From Gracilariopsis chorda (Eukaryota > Rhodophyta > Florideophyceae > Gracilariales > Gracilariaceae): DNA of 64,000 nt. Below, piece after piece: positions 40,981-53,019 of the stretch. Under the pieces are notes generated by a model that had not been told where the DNA came from, searched no databases, and saw nothing but the letters and a program-made list of their open reading frames with translations. Location of the stretch: assembly GCA_003194525.1 (NCBI GenBank), contig NBIV01000261.1:49300-113299 (forward strand), read 5' to 3'. Position 1 is the stretch's first letter, and each line of letters begins with the position of its first letter. The translations under genes and the position numbers were made by a program.

Positions 40981-43137
40981 ATGACTTTGTGCGAACTGGC
41001 CCCTTCAACTCGCAGCCAAACTCTACAACCAGAAAACCAATGTAACGTGATTGAGGCATCACAGTCACAAAATTTGCGCGAAGAACTGCAATCTTTAATA
41101 AATACAGTTACTTTGCAGAACACTACGATTGAGAATCTACAATCTCAATTGGTGCTTAGCAGCCAGCTACAATCCCCAGCTAGCTTGAATTCTTCCAAAG
41201 CAGCGCCAATCTCTACGTTTACGGGCAAAATTTCAGACAGGACGACAGAAAAAGTTACCAGTTTTTTCTACTCGGTCAACAAGAATGGCAAGTTATGAAA
41301 CTATTGAGATTAGAAGATTCTGGATGCAGCAGAGTGTCATTTTTAAGATAGACCAGCCTCACGGTTCTTGCGCCTTAAAAATGAAAGTAGGAAGCCATCC
41401 AGTCTGGAGGATTTGGAGAAGGCCATGATTGAAGAATTTGTTCCGGCAAATGAAAGGGTTACTGCTTGAGTAAAGCTCCTGGTATTTCGTTTGAGAGAGA
41501 ATGAGTCTACGGATTTTCCTATTGCATATTTTTGAAGATCTCATAACTTTCTGTAGCACGCAAAGTAACGAAGCATATATTTATTTCTTCAATACCCTTC
41601 CCACAATTTACAAGGGCAAACTTATTGAGAGGTTTTCAACATTGCAGCCGGTCAATCACTTCGGAAATATTTCCATGGAGCCAGCATATATATATATGAG
41701 AACTGTTGAATTGTCTTTCTGGCATGCAGGGGCGTCACAAAACAGCCCTGCAAATGACCATAGCTCGACAAGAGTGCAAGAAATTTCAAAGAATGTCGTA
41801 GCACTACCAGAGACAACGACGCTTTTTCTTGGGGACCTATGAAGCGCGGGGAAGTTGCTCTTTACCGAAGAAATGACAGATGCTTTAGGTGCGGTGAAAA
41901 AGGATCGGGCGATCACAGTCACGCTTGCAGACAAGATTGGACTGAGAGAGAGTGCTTTGATAACTCAAAAAAGAGTTATTCCGCACAGTGGTGCGGTGAA
42001 GGAAGGCAATTTACATTAAGACTTGCCTTACCTTTCTGCATTAAACTATACAGAATGAGACTACTGAATGTACGATTCCAGGCTATCTGGAAATTCAGAG
42101 AAGCAGTTGTGGATTCGTACATGTCACACAACATCATGTCAGTGGATGACGCAAACAGATTGGGTTTAGAACTGAAAAAAGTTTGTTTAATTGATTTCGA
42201 ACTAGGGTGTTCTTCGAAGAATAGATTATTGGGTGAAGCACAGGCCATCTTAAACATAGATCGGTTCATGAGTAAAGAAAGAATCTTGGTCATCAGTATG
42301 AAACAGGAAAGTGGTCTGCCGATTCTTATAATGGGTAGAACCTGGTTGAGAGAGCATAACCTGCAAATCCTTGGCTAACAAATTCGTTCAAAATCAAGCG
42401 CAGTATTTGTACTATAATAACGATAAATTCTTGTAGCAAAGACAGAGAAACGTCGGGAAAGGTGTGTTTTAAACAGATTTCGGTGAAAAGAACGTGAAAA
42501 GAAGTCAAGAAGGGAAATTACGAACTGTTTGCTGTTCGAGTATCTCATATTCAAGAATCAGTGGTATCAGCAGCAAAATACGATTCAGAATTCAGAAAGA
42601 TTTTAAGGGAGTTCGAAGATGTGTTCAAGGAAGAGTTTCCGGATGAGCTGCACCCACCATGCGGGATGGAATGTGAAATTAACCTCATTCTCAGTGCCAA
42701 ACCCTCTGTCTGTCCTGTTATTAGACTCTCACCTCTAGATCTACAAGAACTGAAGCCCTGGCTACAGAAATACTTGAAAAACGGATTTCTAAGTGCATCT
42801 TCTTTTCCCTATGGGCTCCAGTATTTTTCATCCAAAAGAAGAACGGAGATCTCCGAATGGTTTGTGGCTATATAGCATTGAATAAGATCACTATTGCAGA
42901 TGTAATTGCGATACCTTTGAATAATGAGACCATTGATCAAGTGGCGGGATCTAATGCTTGCTCACACATTGACTTAATCTGGGGGTCCCATCAAACGATA
43001 CTTTAACAAAAGAACTGTCATAAGACGGCCAGCCGCATTTGATATGGATCATTTTAATGGAAAGGGCTTTTTTTGGCTTGACCAACGCACTGGCAGCGTT
43101 TTCTTGTCTACTGGTACATCTTCTTAGAGAGTTGAAT
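40981..43137 (+). mobile_element. G1: degenerate Ty3/gypsy chromovirus, 5' half (gag to mid-RT)
   Basis: Successive broken frames in one orientation. A gag-like coiled region occupies 40981-41298. A CCHC-like zinc knuckle starts RCFRCGEKGSGDH at about 41876. An aspartic-protease-like region ends ILIMGRTWLREHNLQ at about 42320-42375. The start of reverse transcriptase covers 42561-43137, with ELKPWLQKYLKNGFL, SKRRTEISEWF and FGLTNALAAFSCLL. The sequence then stops at an LTR of another element. The remaining part of this RT is found at 60484 on the opposite strand, sharing the 5-bp duplication TGAAT. Many stops and frameshifts make it non-functional. Confidence 0.8.
43133..43137 (+). repeat. 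Target-site duplication TGAAT (left)
   Basis: Five bases of G1 sequence immediately before LTR1. The matching copy lies at 60480-60484 (ATTCA, the reverse complement) next to LTR3, not next to LTR2. Confidence 0.85.
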
Positions 43138-43663
43138 TGTAGGAGAATGACCATTGTGCAGATGCAGTGGTGAAATAACCTTGGGGCTGGGCTGGCAGAG
43201 GTCAGAACATTGCTGGCCGAAATATCCCATGTGGCCAAGTTGGGTGCCTATGCAGGAGATACGAGGGGACATTGCAAGTGCCAAGGCACTGTGGCCATAG
43301 GTTTTATTATGTAGCTAATTTTATTTAATTTGTTAGGATAGTGTCCGGAGGTCAGAACGCCTCGCCAGCCATATAGGTTGGCGAGAGTGCCGCCGATCTC
43401 TGAAGCGTAAAGACAAGCACCCTAACCGTCTTCTTGCCGCCATATGCAGCCAGTAGGACTCCAAAGCCCTCCAAGCCATCGCTACCATTCTCCCGATCTG
43501 TAGGGACTTGAGATAGTGCCCGCCCATTGCGCCTCGCTGCCAGTTGGTGCCCGCCTCACTAATAGACCCAGTAGATTGTCACCCCAGTGGTTGGCTCTCT
43601 GCCGCTACTAACCCCTAGTAGACTACTACCCCAGTTGACCAAAGGACTTAGTATTCTTCTACA
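43138..43663 (+). repeat. LTR1 (5' LTR)
   Basis: 526 bp, starting TGTAGGAGAATGACC and ending TATTCTTCTACA. The ends are inverted (TGTAG...CTACA), as in retroviral-type LTRs. It has the same length as LTR2 and LTR3, with scattered substitutions. Confidence 0.92.
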
Positions 43664-43665
43664 AC

Positions 43666-43678
43666 TGGTCTCCCGACC
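43666..43678 (+). other. Putative primer-binding site
   Basis: TGGTCTCCCGACC begins two bases after LTR1. The initial TGG pairs with a tRNA CCA end, and the rest would pair with a tRNA 3' strand reading GGTCGGGAGACCA. It is not the common initiator-Met site (TGGTATCAGAGC). Which tRNA is used cannot be settled here. Confidence 0.55.
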
Positions 43679-43732
43679 TAGAAGCCTACAGGAACAGCCG
43701 TTTGGACCTTACGTAAAGAAGCTTACGCATAG

Positions 43733-45972
43733 GACTTCTACCATTGGACTATTAGTCGACGCAACTGGCTCGAAAGCAACACCGACCGTATCGGTAACCA
43801 ACAACCCAACCCAAGGAACGAAGACCAACAAGGAACCCCGGGTGCAGTCGCACCTCCTGCAGTTGCCGTAACCCCATTGGCCGCCCAAGCGGACAATAAT
43901 ATTGACCGTAGGAGTACCTGCAGCCGCTCCAATGGACGTGTTATAGACCCTGTGGACAATCCTGAAAGGATAACCAGAGATTCGCAATTGGTCGCTCGCC
44001 TCCGCGAGAGGATGCATCAGCTCAATCTTCGGCAAGGCCCAAGGAATGATGCAGAACAGCCTCAGGACTTAGCCGCTACCGTAACCACCCCCCGTATGGT
44101 GGATGATGTCGCCGCTCTCCTATGGCCGCAACTCCGCTCTTGGTGCGAAAACCAAGTGGAGCAGTTCCTTAGGGACCAACTGCATAGAATATTACGGGAG
44201 CGCCTCTCCTCTTTGGCAGACCAACTGGTTCTTCAGGTTGTGCAATCAGATGTCCTCGTGGAATCCATTGCCACGACCATCCAAGGAGAAATCACCCGCC
44301 AGGCAGGCACATTTCATAGCCCTCGGGCTGTTTCTCAAAGTGTACCATTGGATGTCCATCGGTCAACACACACCGGACCTCATGGAGCAGCTATAGAAGT
44401 AGCCCCTCGCCTGGGTACAGGACAGGAAGGCCCATTGGGTTATATACCGCCTGGAGAAGAGAGACTCTAGAGGCAAGGAGGCCGTGTGGGAGATAAGACC
44501 AATAAACAACACGACGTTCGGTACGCCAAAGAGTACCTCGAGGACGATGAAGAGCTCGGCCAAAAGGACCTCGTAGATACCGAGACCCATAGGAAGAAGA
44601 GACGCAGCCCAAGGCGTAAGTCAAGGACGAACCATCGGAAGAGGCACCACTCGGATTCGAGCGATGACTATTCGGACTCGTCGGACTCTTCCGATACCGG
44701 TACGGATGAGGCGGATGTTCGGCGCCTCAAACCATTGGTCACGACTAATGAGCTTTTCCAGAAGGTCTTAGACGTGAAAACGTACCGTTTGATGGATCGG
44801 TGCACGCGGTATACCTCTTTAGTCGCCAAGAAGATTGCCAGGTGGGCGAGGAGAATGCAACTGACCATCCCGTACAAGTTTTCTGGGAAGGATCCCATTA
44901 CAGTCCCTAGGTTGTTGAGCTCGTTCCAGGTGGCCTGTGACCAGAATGGTATCCATGAAGGAGTGGCACTTTATTGCTTCCAGTTTTTCTAAGTGGACAA
45001 GCGAAGGACCAAGTGGTTGCCAAGACCTCCGGCTCGGCCAACCCCATTGATGCCCGAGATCAGGAGCTCCTAAGGACCTATCCAGAGATTGTTCATTACC
45101 TGTTGGAAACGTATGCGACCGATGACAACATAGTGGACGCCTATCAGGACGTAATTGGATACCACCAGAGTTCCAGCATGTCCGAAACGGACTACGCCGA
45201 CCAACTTTGGACTACAGCCCACAGGTGCGGGAATGTGTTCTTCGAGGGTAGGCTGAAGCGACATTCTATCGCGGGATTGCCCCCTGCGATACGGACTCAT
45301 GTCCGAAACCACCACACTGCCCATCCGGACTTGACGCTGCGTCAACTGGTGAAGTATGCCGAAGGATACGGCAAGACCTATAGGACTTCCCGTCGAACGG
45401 GTGACGCGGATACTCGGGGTCGCGCAAGACCCCTGACCAGAGGAGTGAAGGTCCACATGGTAGAGTCCCCGTCGGAGTCGGACTCGGCCTTTGGACATTC
45501 AGACACCGCAGGTTCTCTTGCGGTGAGCTTCTCCCCAGCTCCGTCAGGAGCACCATCGGCCTTTTCGTCAGGAACGACCACCCCATCGGCCCCGGCGACA
45601 CCCCGTTATTCTCCGATTGGCCCCAGGAAGGACGTCATAACGAAGTCCAATCAGGCCTGCTATATCTGTCTTTCCACGGCCCGGCCGTGTGACTGCATAA
45701 ATTATATGCCTGAGGACATCCGCAAGGGAATTATGGCGCGAAGGGAGGAGAACTACCAGGTGCGCCGAGCCGAGGGTTACTTCCGTAGGACCTTCCCTCC
45801 GAGGACCACTGAAGTGCCAGGGAGCTCAAAGTATGTGACTCCCCTGACTACACCGGTGAAGCAATCTGAGGTCAAAATGGTTGAAGACCCAAGGGATAGC
45901 GTCGAATACCTGGACGGACAAGGCGATCTTGCGGTGCCCACGCCGCAGGAAAACGACCAGAGGGACGCATAG
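43733..45972 (+). pseudogene. Chromovirus gag (broken)
   Basis: One frame is open from 43733, without a clear ATG near the start, to a TAG at 44468-44470, and continues in the same frame to 44992. A frameshift at about 44975-44985 leads into the frame 44974-45972. Features: an N-terminal Arg/Gln-rich helical region, a basic/Ser-rich stretch (HRKKRRSPRRKSRTNHRKRH) followed by acidic DSSD repeats, a capsid-like helical region with FLSGQAKDQVV and YATDDNIVDAYQ, and a small cysteine cluster (CYICLSTARPCDC) in place of a CCHC knuckle. Pol lies in the other frame and overlaps the end, so expression would need a ribosomal frameshift. No canonical slippery heptamer was seen. Confidence 0.72.
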
Positions 45973-48900
45973 AGGCGTATCGTCCCTCTTATAACTGCCG
46001 CCTCAAACCATCGGACTCGCAGACCACGGTAGCTGAGAAGAGAAAGAAAGCAGAGGACGAAATGACAGGGTTCTCGAGTCGGGTATATGCTGTGGACCAA
46101 TGGGAAGACCTGGAGGACGCTGTTTGTGTCCTGAGGAAGGATAACGACAAGGTACAGGGAACCTTGGGACTACATGCCAATACCACAAGGACGTTTACGG
46201 CCGTATTTTATACTGGAGCAGGCCCCAATCTGGTACATCCGAAGGTCTTACCATTGGGCTGGGAAAGGATGATACAGGAAAAGAAGTCACCGAAGGTAAC
46301 GGACGCATCACGTCTGCCGATGTACATTCGCGGAATACTTCCGCTTTACGTCCAATTGGGTCACCTGAAGGTTAAGACTTGGTTTCTTGTATGTCCGAAC
46401 CTGGGGCCGGAAGGGATCCTAGGGACGAGCTTTATTGATAGATATGTAAAGGCAATCTGTCCAGGCCAAAAGAGGGTTGCTTTCTATCGAGGACGACCAT
46501 TGGCGATTGTCGGCTCACGCCCTGGACCCGAGGCTGCTCCAGCTGAATTCAAGTTTCCCACGAGGACCGTGTCCAACAAGGCCAGATTGGCAAAAGCGAT
46601 AGTCATACCGCCTATGACCCAGGTAGCCGCTGCAGCGGTTTGCGAGTCCTCAGGTCTGGTTTTTGTGCAAAACCATCCCAAGTTGGTAACGAAACACCTT
46701 TCCCTCATGGCCAATGGAGTAATGAATGTGGTACCCAACCGGCCCTTTGCGGTTACGATGAGCAACGTCCGTGACAAGCCTACAAGGCTACCCAAGGGTG
46801 CAGTGGTGGGGGTATCTATGCCTGCTCCAGTGGCCATTATGGAGATTGATGCGGAGAAGTTGCTTCCTGGGGGTCAACCACCGGCCAATTCGGAAAACGA
46901 CGTCAACCTTGGCGATGAATTTGAACCACATAGGAAACAAGTCATTGATCTCCTCAAGGACTTTGCTAGCATGTGAAGTGGAAAGCTGGGCGAGATGGAT
47001 GCCACAAGGCATCGAATTGACCTTAAGGACGGGGCCACGCCCCAATATCAGCACCCATATCGGACTGGCCTAAAAGGACGAAAGGTGGTAGCCAAGGAGG
47101 TTGAGAAAATGAAGTCCGCTGGGGTCATTGAGCGTGCACCATCCACTGAGGCCGAATGGGCTAGCCCTTTTGTCCTAGTGGCCAAGAAGGACGGGACCGT
47201 ACGGTTTTGTATTGATTACCGCAAACTAAATGCGTTGACCAAGAGGGATACTTATCCTATCCCCCGTATGGATGACTGTGTAGATTCCCTTGCGGACCCG
47301 CAAATTTTCACCACGTTGGATGCCAATTGTGGGTATTGGCAGGTTCCCATGGACGAAAAGGTGAAGTCGCTAACTACCTTCACGACCCACGAGGGATTAT
47401 TTCGATTTACACGGATGACGTTCGGTCTTATGAATGCGCCAGCTACTTTCCAGAGGGCCATGGACATCATTTTGTCTAGGGTCAAACGGAAATTCGCCTT
47501 GGTCACCATAGATGATGTGATCATCTTTTCCAGGTCCATTAGGGAACACTTCGAACATGTGAAGGCAGTCCTTAGGTTACTCCAGCAGGCTGATGTCACA
47601 CTGAAAATGAAGAAGTGTTTCTTCTTCCAGCCCTCCGTGGACTACCTTGGCCTTGTGGTCCTGCCAGTTAAACTCCAAGTGGCCCAAGGTACAACAAAGG
47701 CCATACGGGAAGCAAGAGCCCCTAGGACCCATACGGAATTGCGCTCCTTCCTTGGCCTTTGTAATGTTTACCGTAGGTTTGTCGCAGGGTTCGTGAAAAT
47801 TGCAGCACCTCTCAATGAGATGGTGAAGAAAGGTACCCTTTCAGAATTTGACGACCTCACGGACGAGCATTATAAGGCCTAGCAGAACCTCAAGGACCAT
47901 TTGGTTAATCCGCCGGTCTTGGCGCTACCCAAGGCCAATAAACCGTATATCCTAGATGCGGACGCATCTGCGACCCAAGTGGGCTGTGCCCTTCTACAAG
48001 AGCAGGAGTCCCCTAAGAATTATCGCCCAGTTGGCTACTGGAGTAGGTCCCTGACCAAGGCCAAAAGGAACTATGGCACCACGGAAAAGGAATGTTTGGC
48101 CATCGTGTGGTCAGCGCTCCATCTTCGGCCTTATTTTGAAGGAACTCGTTTTACCATTAGGACAGATCACCACTGCCTCCGCCGGCTACTGAACATGACG
48201 GACGCATCCTCCCGTCTGGCCCGATGGAGATTGCGCCTGGCCGAACTCGATTACAAAGTGACCTATAGGCCAGGGCTGAAACATCAGGCCGCAGATGCGC
48301 TGTCACGCATCCTGACCGATGGTACACACCAAACTCCCCTGGAAGATGAGATTCCCACCATCTGGGACGGACCACAGTACACTCATGACGAGGGAGAGGA
48401 ACCACCGGTGGCTGAGGTGAGAATGGCCGAATGGACGGACGGACACGGCGCAGCGATCTTATGCGCCGTGGACTGGGAAGACGCACCGTTGGATATCCAT
48501 ATGGCCCAGTCGGAAATCGCGGATCTTACGCCAATACCCCTCGAGAAATTCCTTCAGGCCCAGAAAATGGAAGAATACTGCGCCCAGATAGGAGAGAAAG
48601 TAGGGACCCCTAGGTCTCTGTTTGATTATGACCGCCGAGGCAAATTATGTCGCAGGTCACCATTGGACGAGGCGATACAGCGGGTAGTGCCAAAGGCCTT
48701 ACGGGCACGCCTTCTTTACCTCGCACACTATCCGAGGTCGGCTGGCCATCCTGGAGGGGCTAAGATGTATCAGACCCTATGGAGATACTTTTACTGGCCT
48801 CTGATGGCCAATGACATAATGGAGACCGCAAGGACTTGTGCAGCATGCGCAAAACTCCGAGGAACAAGAGCGGTAAATCAAGGGAAACTGAATTAATTCC

Positions 48901-50303
48901 CAGCGGCCGGGCTTTTGGAGTTCACTGCTATGGATACCATAGGGCCATTTCCGAGGTCGACCCACGGCAACTGATTTATATTGGTGATTACCGATCGGTT
49001 TCCCAAGTTGACCCGAGCAATTCCGCTCAAATTAACAACCGCCACGGACGTCGCCATGGCTTTCCTGGTCCATTGGATTTATCCCTATGGACTGCTGCTC
49101 TATCTCCTTACGGACAATGGCTCTCAGTTTATCTCCAAATTCTTTGAGCATGTGTGCTCGGCCTTAGGTCTAAAACATCTCCTCACCACCGCGTACCATC
49201 CTCAGACCAATGGACAAGCCGAAAGGTTTAACCGAACCCTGGCCAAGAGGCTAATTCACTACGTTTACGAGCACCAATTGGACTGGGATGACTATGTCCA
49301 GCCGCTCGTCTATGCATATAATAATCAAGGGCATAAGTCCACGGGGACAACTCCTTTTGACCTCACCCTCTTACGGGCCTCGGCGCCGTACATGGTTGAC
49401 TTAAAGGACTTAGGAGCACCTCAGGACATAACGGAGGACATGACTCCCGCCCAGGCCCAACGGTATTCGTGGAAGCGAGTATATTCTATCTTGAAGGCCA
49501 CACAGACCACGTTGGACAGAGCGCAAGCGTGCTATGAGGCCGATCTCGATCAGTCCGTTTGGTTTAGACCGCAAGTGGCCGTGGGAGATTACGTCCGCTT
49601 GGACAGACCGCCGAAGGAAAAGCCCGAGGACGAGGACATCACCAAGAAGCTGTTGCTAAAGTGCACTGGGCCCTTCAAGGTACTGAAGTCGCTTGTGCAA
49701 ACGGTTACTATCGACCGAGATGGGCTCCAGGACACAGTGACAATGGACCGAGTCTCTCTGGCGCCAAGCCCACCTTCAACTGAACCATTGGACTGGCGTG
49801 CTTTCCCTTCGTCCCAAACCCCACACTCCATCCCTACGCAACCACTGGTCAATGACCCTACAGGCCCTCAGAAACTGCAGGTCTCCACGGATCCAGAAGG
49901 CCCTTCCCTTGATGGCTACGGTCCCGTGGACGAAATGATACTTCTTGAAGAAGTACCCGACCCTATGGAAACCCCCGACGCTGTTCCTTCGGACGCTGAC
50001 GGGTACGGTCCCCTCGACCAGATGGACCTACCGGAGAACGCCGGAATGAACGACCAATGGGAGTATGTCGTCGACCTCATCGTCTCGGCTGGGCTCACCG
50101 ACGATGGCGAAGTGCGGTACAAAGTCCATTGGTATGTCTATGAGCCCAAGGTCGATACTTGGCTTCCGAGGTCAAACATCCCGGATACTTCTGTGGCCCG
50201 CTATTGGTCAAAAACAGGCCACACGGAGCGTGAACTAAAGGAAGGGGGTATCCCTGGCCACAAATTTGCGCCAGGACGGGCCCAATCCGCCTCCACCCAA
50301 TAG
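45960..50303 (+). pseudogene. Chromovirus pol: PR-RT-RNase H-INT-chromodomain (four in-frame stops)
   Basis: A single uninterrupted reading phase runs for 4.3 kb except for stops at 46974, 47880, 48894 and 48972. Protease: FYTGAGPNLVHP, with Tyr (46209-46211) where the family has catalytic Asp. RT (46995-47650): FCIDYRKLNALTKRDTYPIP, FGLMNAPATFQRAM and TIDDVIIFS, with Thr in place of the Tyr of YxDD. RNase H (47900-48310): DADAS, TEKECLAIVW, RTDHH and AADALS, all four acidic sites present. Integrase (48680-49450): HHCC zinc finger with H-x7-H and CAAC; DDE core MDTIG, LTDNGSQF and GQAERFNRT. Chromodomain (about 50060-50225): WEYVVDLIVSAG, YKVHWYVYEP and DTWLPRSNI. Known role: copying and histone-guided integration. 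Confidence 0.92.
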
Positions 50304-50658
50304 AAACACTGCTTTTGGCTACAGCGCCCACATAAACGCCTCCCACGCCGCCCCACTCGCTGGCTGCGTGCCAGTTCTTCCGAAGGTTTACTGCGACGAT
50401 GACCAACTTGGACGCTACATAACTCCGACGTACCTGGGTTATCAAGGCCGAAAACCTCAGGAACGAAGCGCGGGCGGCTGACCTATAAGGAAAGTGCACC
50501 AAAACCCCATGGACTTGTTTCAAAACCGAGCTAGTGGTATTCAAGGGTGGAGATGAAGACCTATGGAGCGCCACAGAGAAGACGCACACCTTGACGCTAG
50601 AAGGGCCAAAAGGGGAACCATAGTGTTTACTGAGGACTACTAGCCCTAAGGACGACCA
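50304..50658. other. Spacer between pol stop and 3' end of the antisense frame
   Basis: 355 bp inside the element. It could carry the antisense gene's 3' UTR. No frame was supported. Confidence 0.5.
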
Positions 50659-52870
50659 CTAGGACGACGCAGCCGGTTGAGAAGGGGATCCCGTGCGGGC
50701 ACGCTTGCGAGCCGGACTCCGGGCGGAAGAGGATGAGGCACCACCAGCGGACTCCATGCCCGAAAGGTTAAGACCGAAGCAGCTACCAAGGTCTGTCGCG
50801 ACATGCTCAGACAACACCTTAGAGTTCTCCTCCAGGATGTTCGCTAAGGCCTCTTCGACCTCTTGGCTACGCTGAACCAGCGAATGGTACCGCGAATCCC
50901 AGCGAGCCCAGGATTGGGCGGAAGGAAGAGCTTCTACGATACCAGTGGGTTCAAGGATACCAACAGACGTGCATAACTTCCTCAGGTCATCGAAGGCCAT
51001 TGTAATGACCTCTGGAATGGCCGGCACGGGAGGCGGAGGAAGGACCATAGGGGCGGAACCCGTCATGGATGTAGGAGGTGGGGAAGCCAAGGGACCGATG
51101 GACGCCTCTGGGGGTTCTACCACGGCAACTTCATGTGCCGGCACAAAAGACGGCGCTACGGATGGGGCCGGTACAGGAACTACCACCTGCTCCCGTACTG
51201 GAGGACGAAGACAATCTTCGTGATACCCAATGGCCTGAGGGTAGTAATCCGGCACGGACTGACGTGGCTCGTTCACAGCAGCCAGCAATGGTTTGGCCTG
51301 GTAGAGGTTCCCGTCATCATTGCCTAAAGGATGTCGCGGGATCGGGAAGAAGGTGTCAGTGTCATAATAGTACCAAAGGAACCCGAGGGTCTGCCCCCAG
51401 TCGACCCGGAGGACATAATCCAATAGGGCTTCGCCCTCTTCACTCTCGTTCTCCGTACCCCGGACAATGTTCTGCACTCCCAACTCATGGATGAGCCAGA
51501 TCAAGGGCCGCGGAAGAGGCAAGAGATGGCCTTCAGGACTGGGAAGAACCTGCTCGTTCCAGATACGGCAGTCGGCCTCCCGGACGTTAGCTTGGACCCC
51601 AGAGCGGGTGGTATCCAGAAAGGCCATCAAACAGAACACGGCCCATTCGGCAAAAAGAACCTGCCAGGTCAGCCAGGGGAGACGTTTATTGAAGTCTCCC
51701 TGGAGCTGATACGTGCGGTAGGCCACCACGGACAGAGTAGGGACCAAATAGGAGATCGGGATCGAGCCAGATAGCGGCCTCCGGTCCGGAGCTAAGTGAC
51801 GATAGCATGAGATATAGAGAAGACCTGCGGGACGGAGGCATATCGTGGAATTCCACTTGGTGCCAACAGAAGAAGTACTTGAGGTTGGTTCGAATAAGAC
51901 CATCGGGTTCGATCATATCCTTCCAGTAGTTCCGGTTCGATAACCAGTACAAACGGTCGTATGGAGGTCTGAAGAAGACTAACCCCAGGAGGCTATGACC
52001 AAGGGGAGGAAAGGGGGCCTTCGGGTCGCCGCGCCTCGAATACAAGTCCTCCAGGAGCTTGTTTAGTCTCCATTGGTAATCAGACTCCTCGCCGCAGTGG
52101 ACGAAGGGCAAATCCGGTGGGACCAGAGTGCGGCAACTTGCGACCGAACGGGCATCAGTAGGAAGGTGGAGCCAGCGGTTGTACCAGGAGTCCTCTTGGG
52201 AGTTCTTCTTTGAACGGGCATAGTTGGGGATCGCAGCGAACCGCCGGGGGTCCAAGTATTGATCAGCATACCGCACGAACTCGGCGACCAAACTGGGTAG
52301 ACGGGTACTTCTCAAGGCCATAGGATTCCGACCCAAAGTGTGCTCGTACTTATCCCCAGGGTACACATATGCGCTGCTGGGGATCAGAGCCATCTTGGTC
52401 GAGTCTAGATTTATTGGCACCCGAGGGATACGCTCGAAGCTGTCATGGTCCAAGAGGTAGCCATGGGAGCCCCTATATGCCCCCGAGGGCATGGCGTAGA
52501 CACGATCGACAAGCCGACACAGCGGATACGGTGTCAGGGGAGACCAACGGTCAGGAATCTGAAAGGCCAAGGGAATGCACCACGATCTACCGAAGGGGCG
52601 GGCATGGTGGATGCACCAAGACGGTATGCGAAAAAGAGAGCGACCAGAGGGACGAGGTAATCTAGAGGGAAGTATGGGCGTCCGCGCCAGGGGTTGGTGA
52701 AATGCAGGAGCACGAGGAGCGCCCCGCAGTTGAGACTCACTAGTTAATGAGGCCCCCTCGTAGGCGACCAATGGCATGGTAGCGGCCACGTGCCACTTGC
52801 CGAAAAAGCAGCCAAATGGACGCAAACCGGTACTGCCGCCATACCTGCTGTAAAAGGGCCGACCAGCCAT
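50659..52870 (-). pseudogene. Long antisense ORF of the chromovirus (one frameshift)
   Basis: On the strand opposite to gag-pol, frames 52870-51686 and 51903-50659 overlap. Each half reads as protein-like up to a crossover near 51720-51735, where a single-base difference in a GGTGG run would join them into ~736 residues. The N-terminal half is Arg/Pro/Trp/Tyr-rich and globular-looking. Residues further on include WLTWQVLFAEWAVFCLMAFL, a hydrophobic helical segment, a Pro/Val-rich linker, a coiled-coil-like segment (SQEVEEALANILEENSKVL) and a basic C-terminus, ARSPARKRARTGS, resembling a nuclear localisation signal. The position between integrase and the polypurine tract matches where some plant Ty3/gypsy elements carry antisense ORFs. 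I recognise no family. Its function is unknown. Confidence 0.6.
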
Positions 52871-53006
52871 CTCAACCAGGAGGCGAGAGACCTAATTGGG
52901 AGAGAGGACGCGAGAACAACAATCCCATTGGGCGGGAGGAAAGAATGCCAGCGGAAGAAAAGGATGGCTCACCGACGGGGAAGTGTCCGACGGGACGTCG
53001 GATCTT

Positions 53007-53017
53007 AAGGGGGGAGG
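53007..53017 (+). other. Polypurine tract
   Basis: AAGGGGGGAGG ends two bases before LTR2, the standard site for plus-strand priming. It supports the LTR2 boundary. Confidence 0.8.
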
Positions 53018-53019
53018 TC

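Noticed and set aside
42951-43238. Minus-strand ORF MATWDISASNVLTSASPAP and its copies at 52872 and 60910
   Set aside because: These are the same LTR sequence read as an open frame in each LTR. The recurrence reflects LTR copies, not a gene family.
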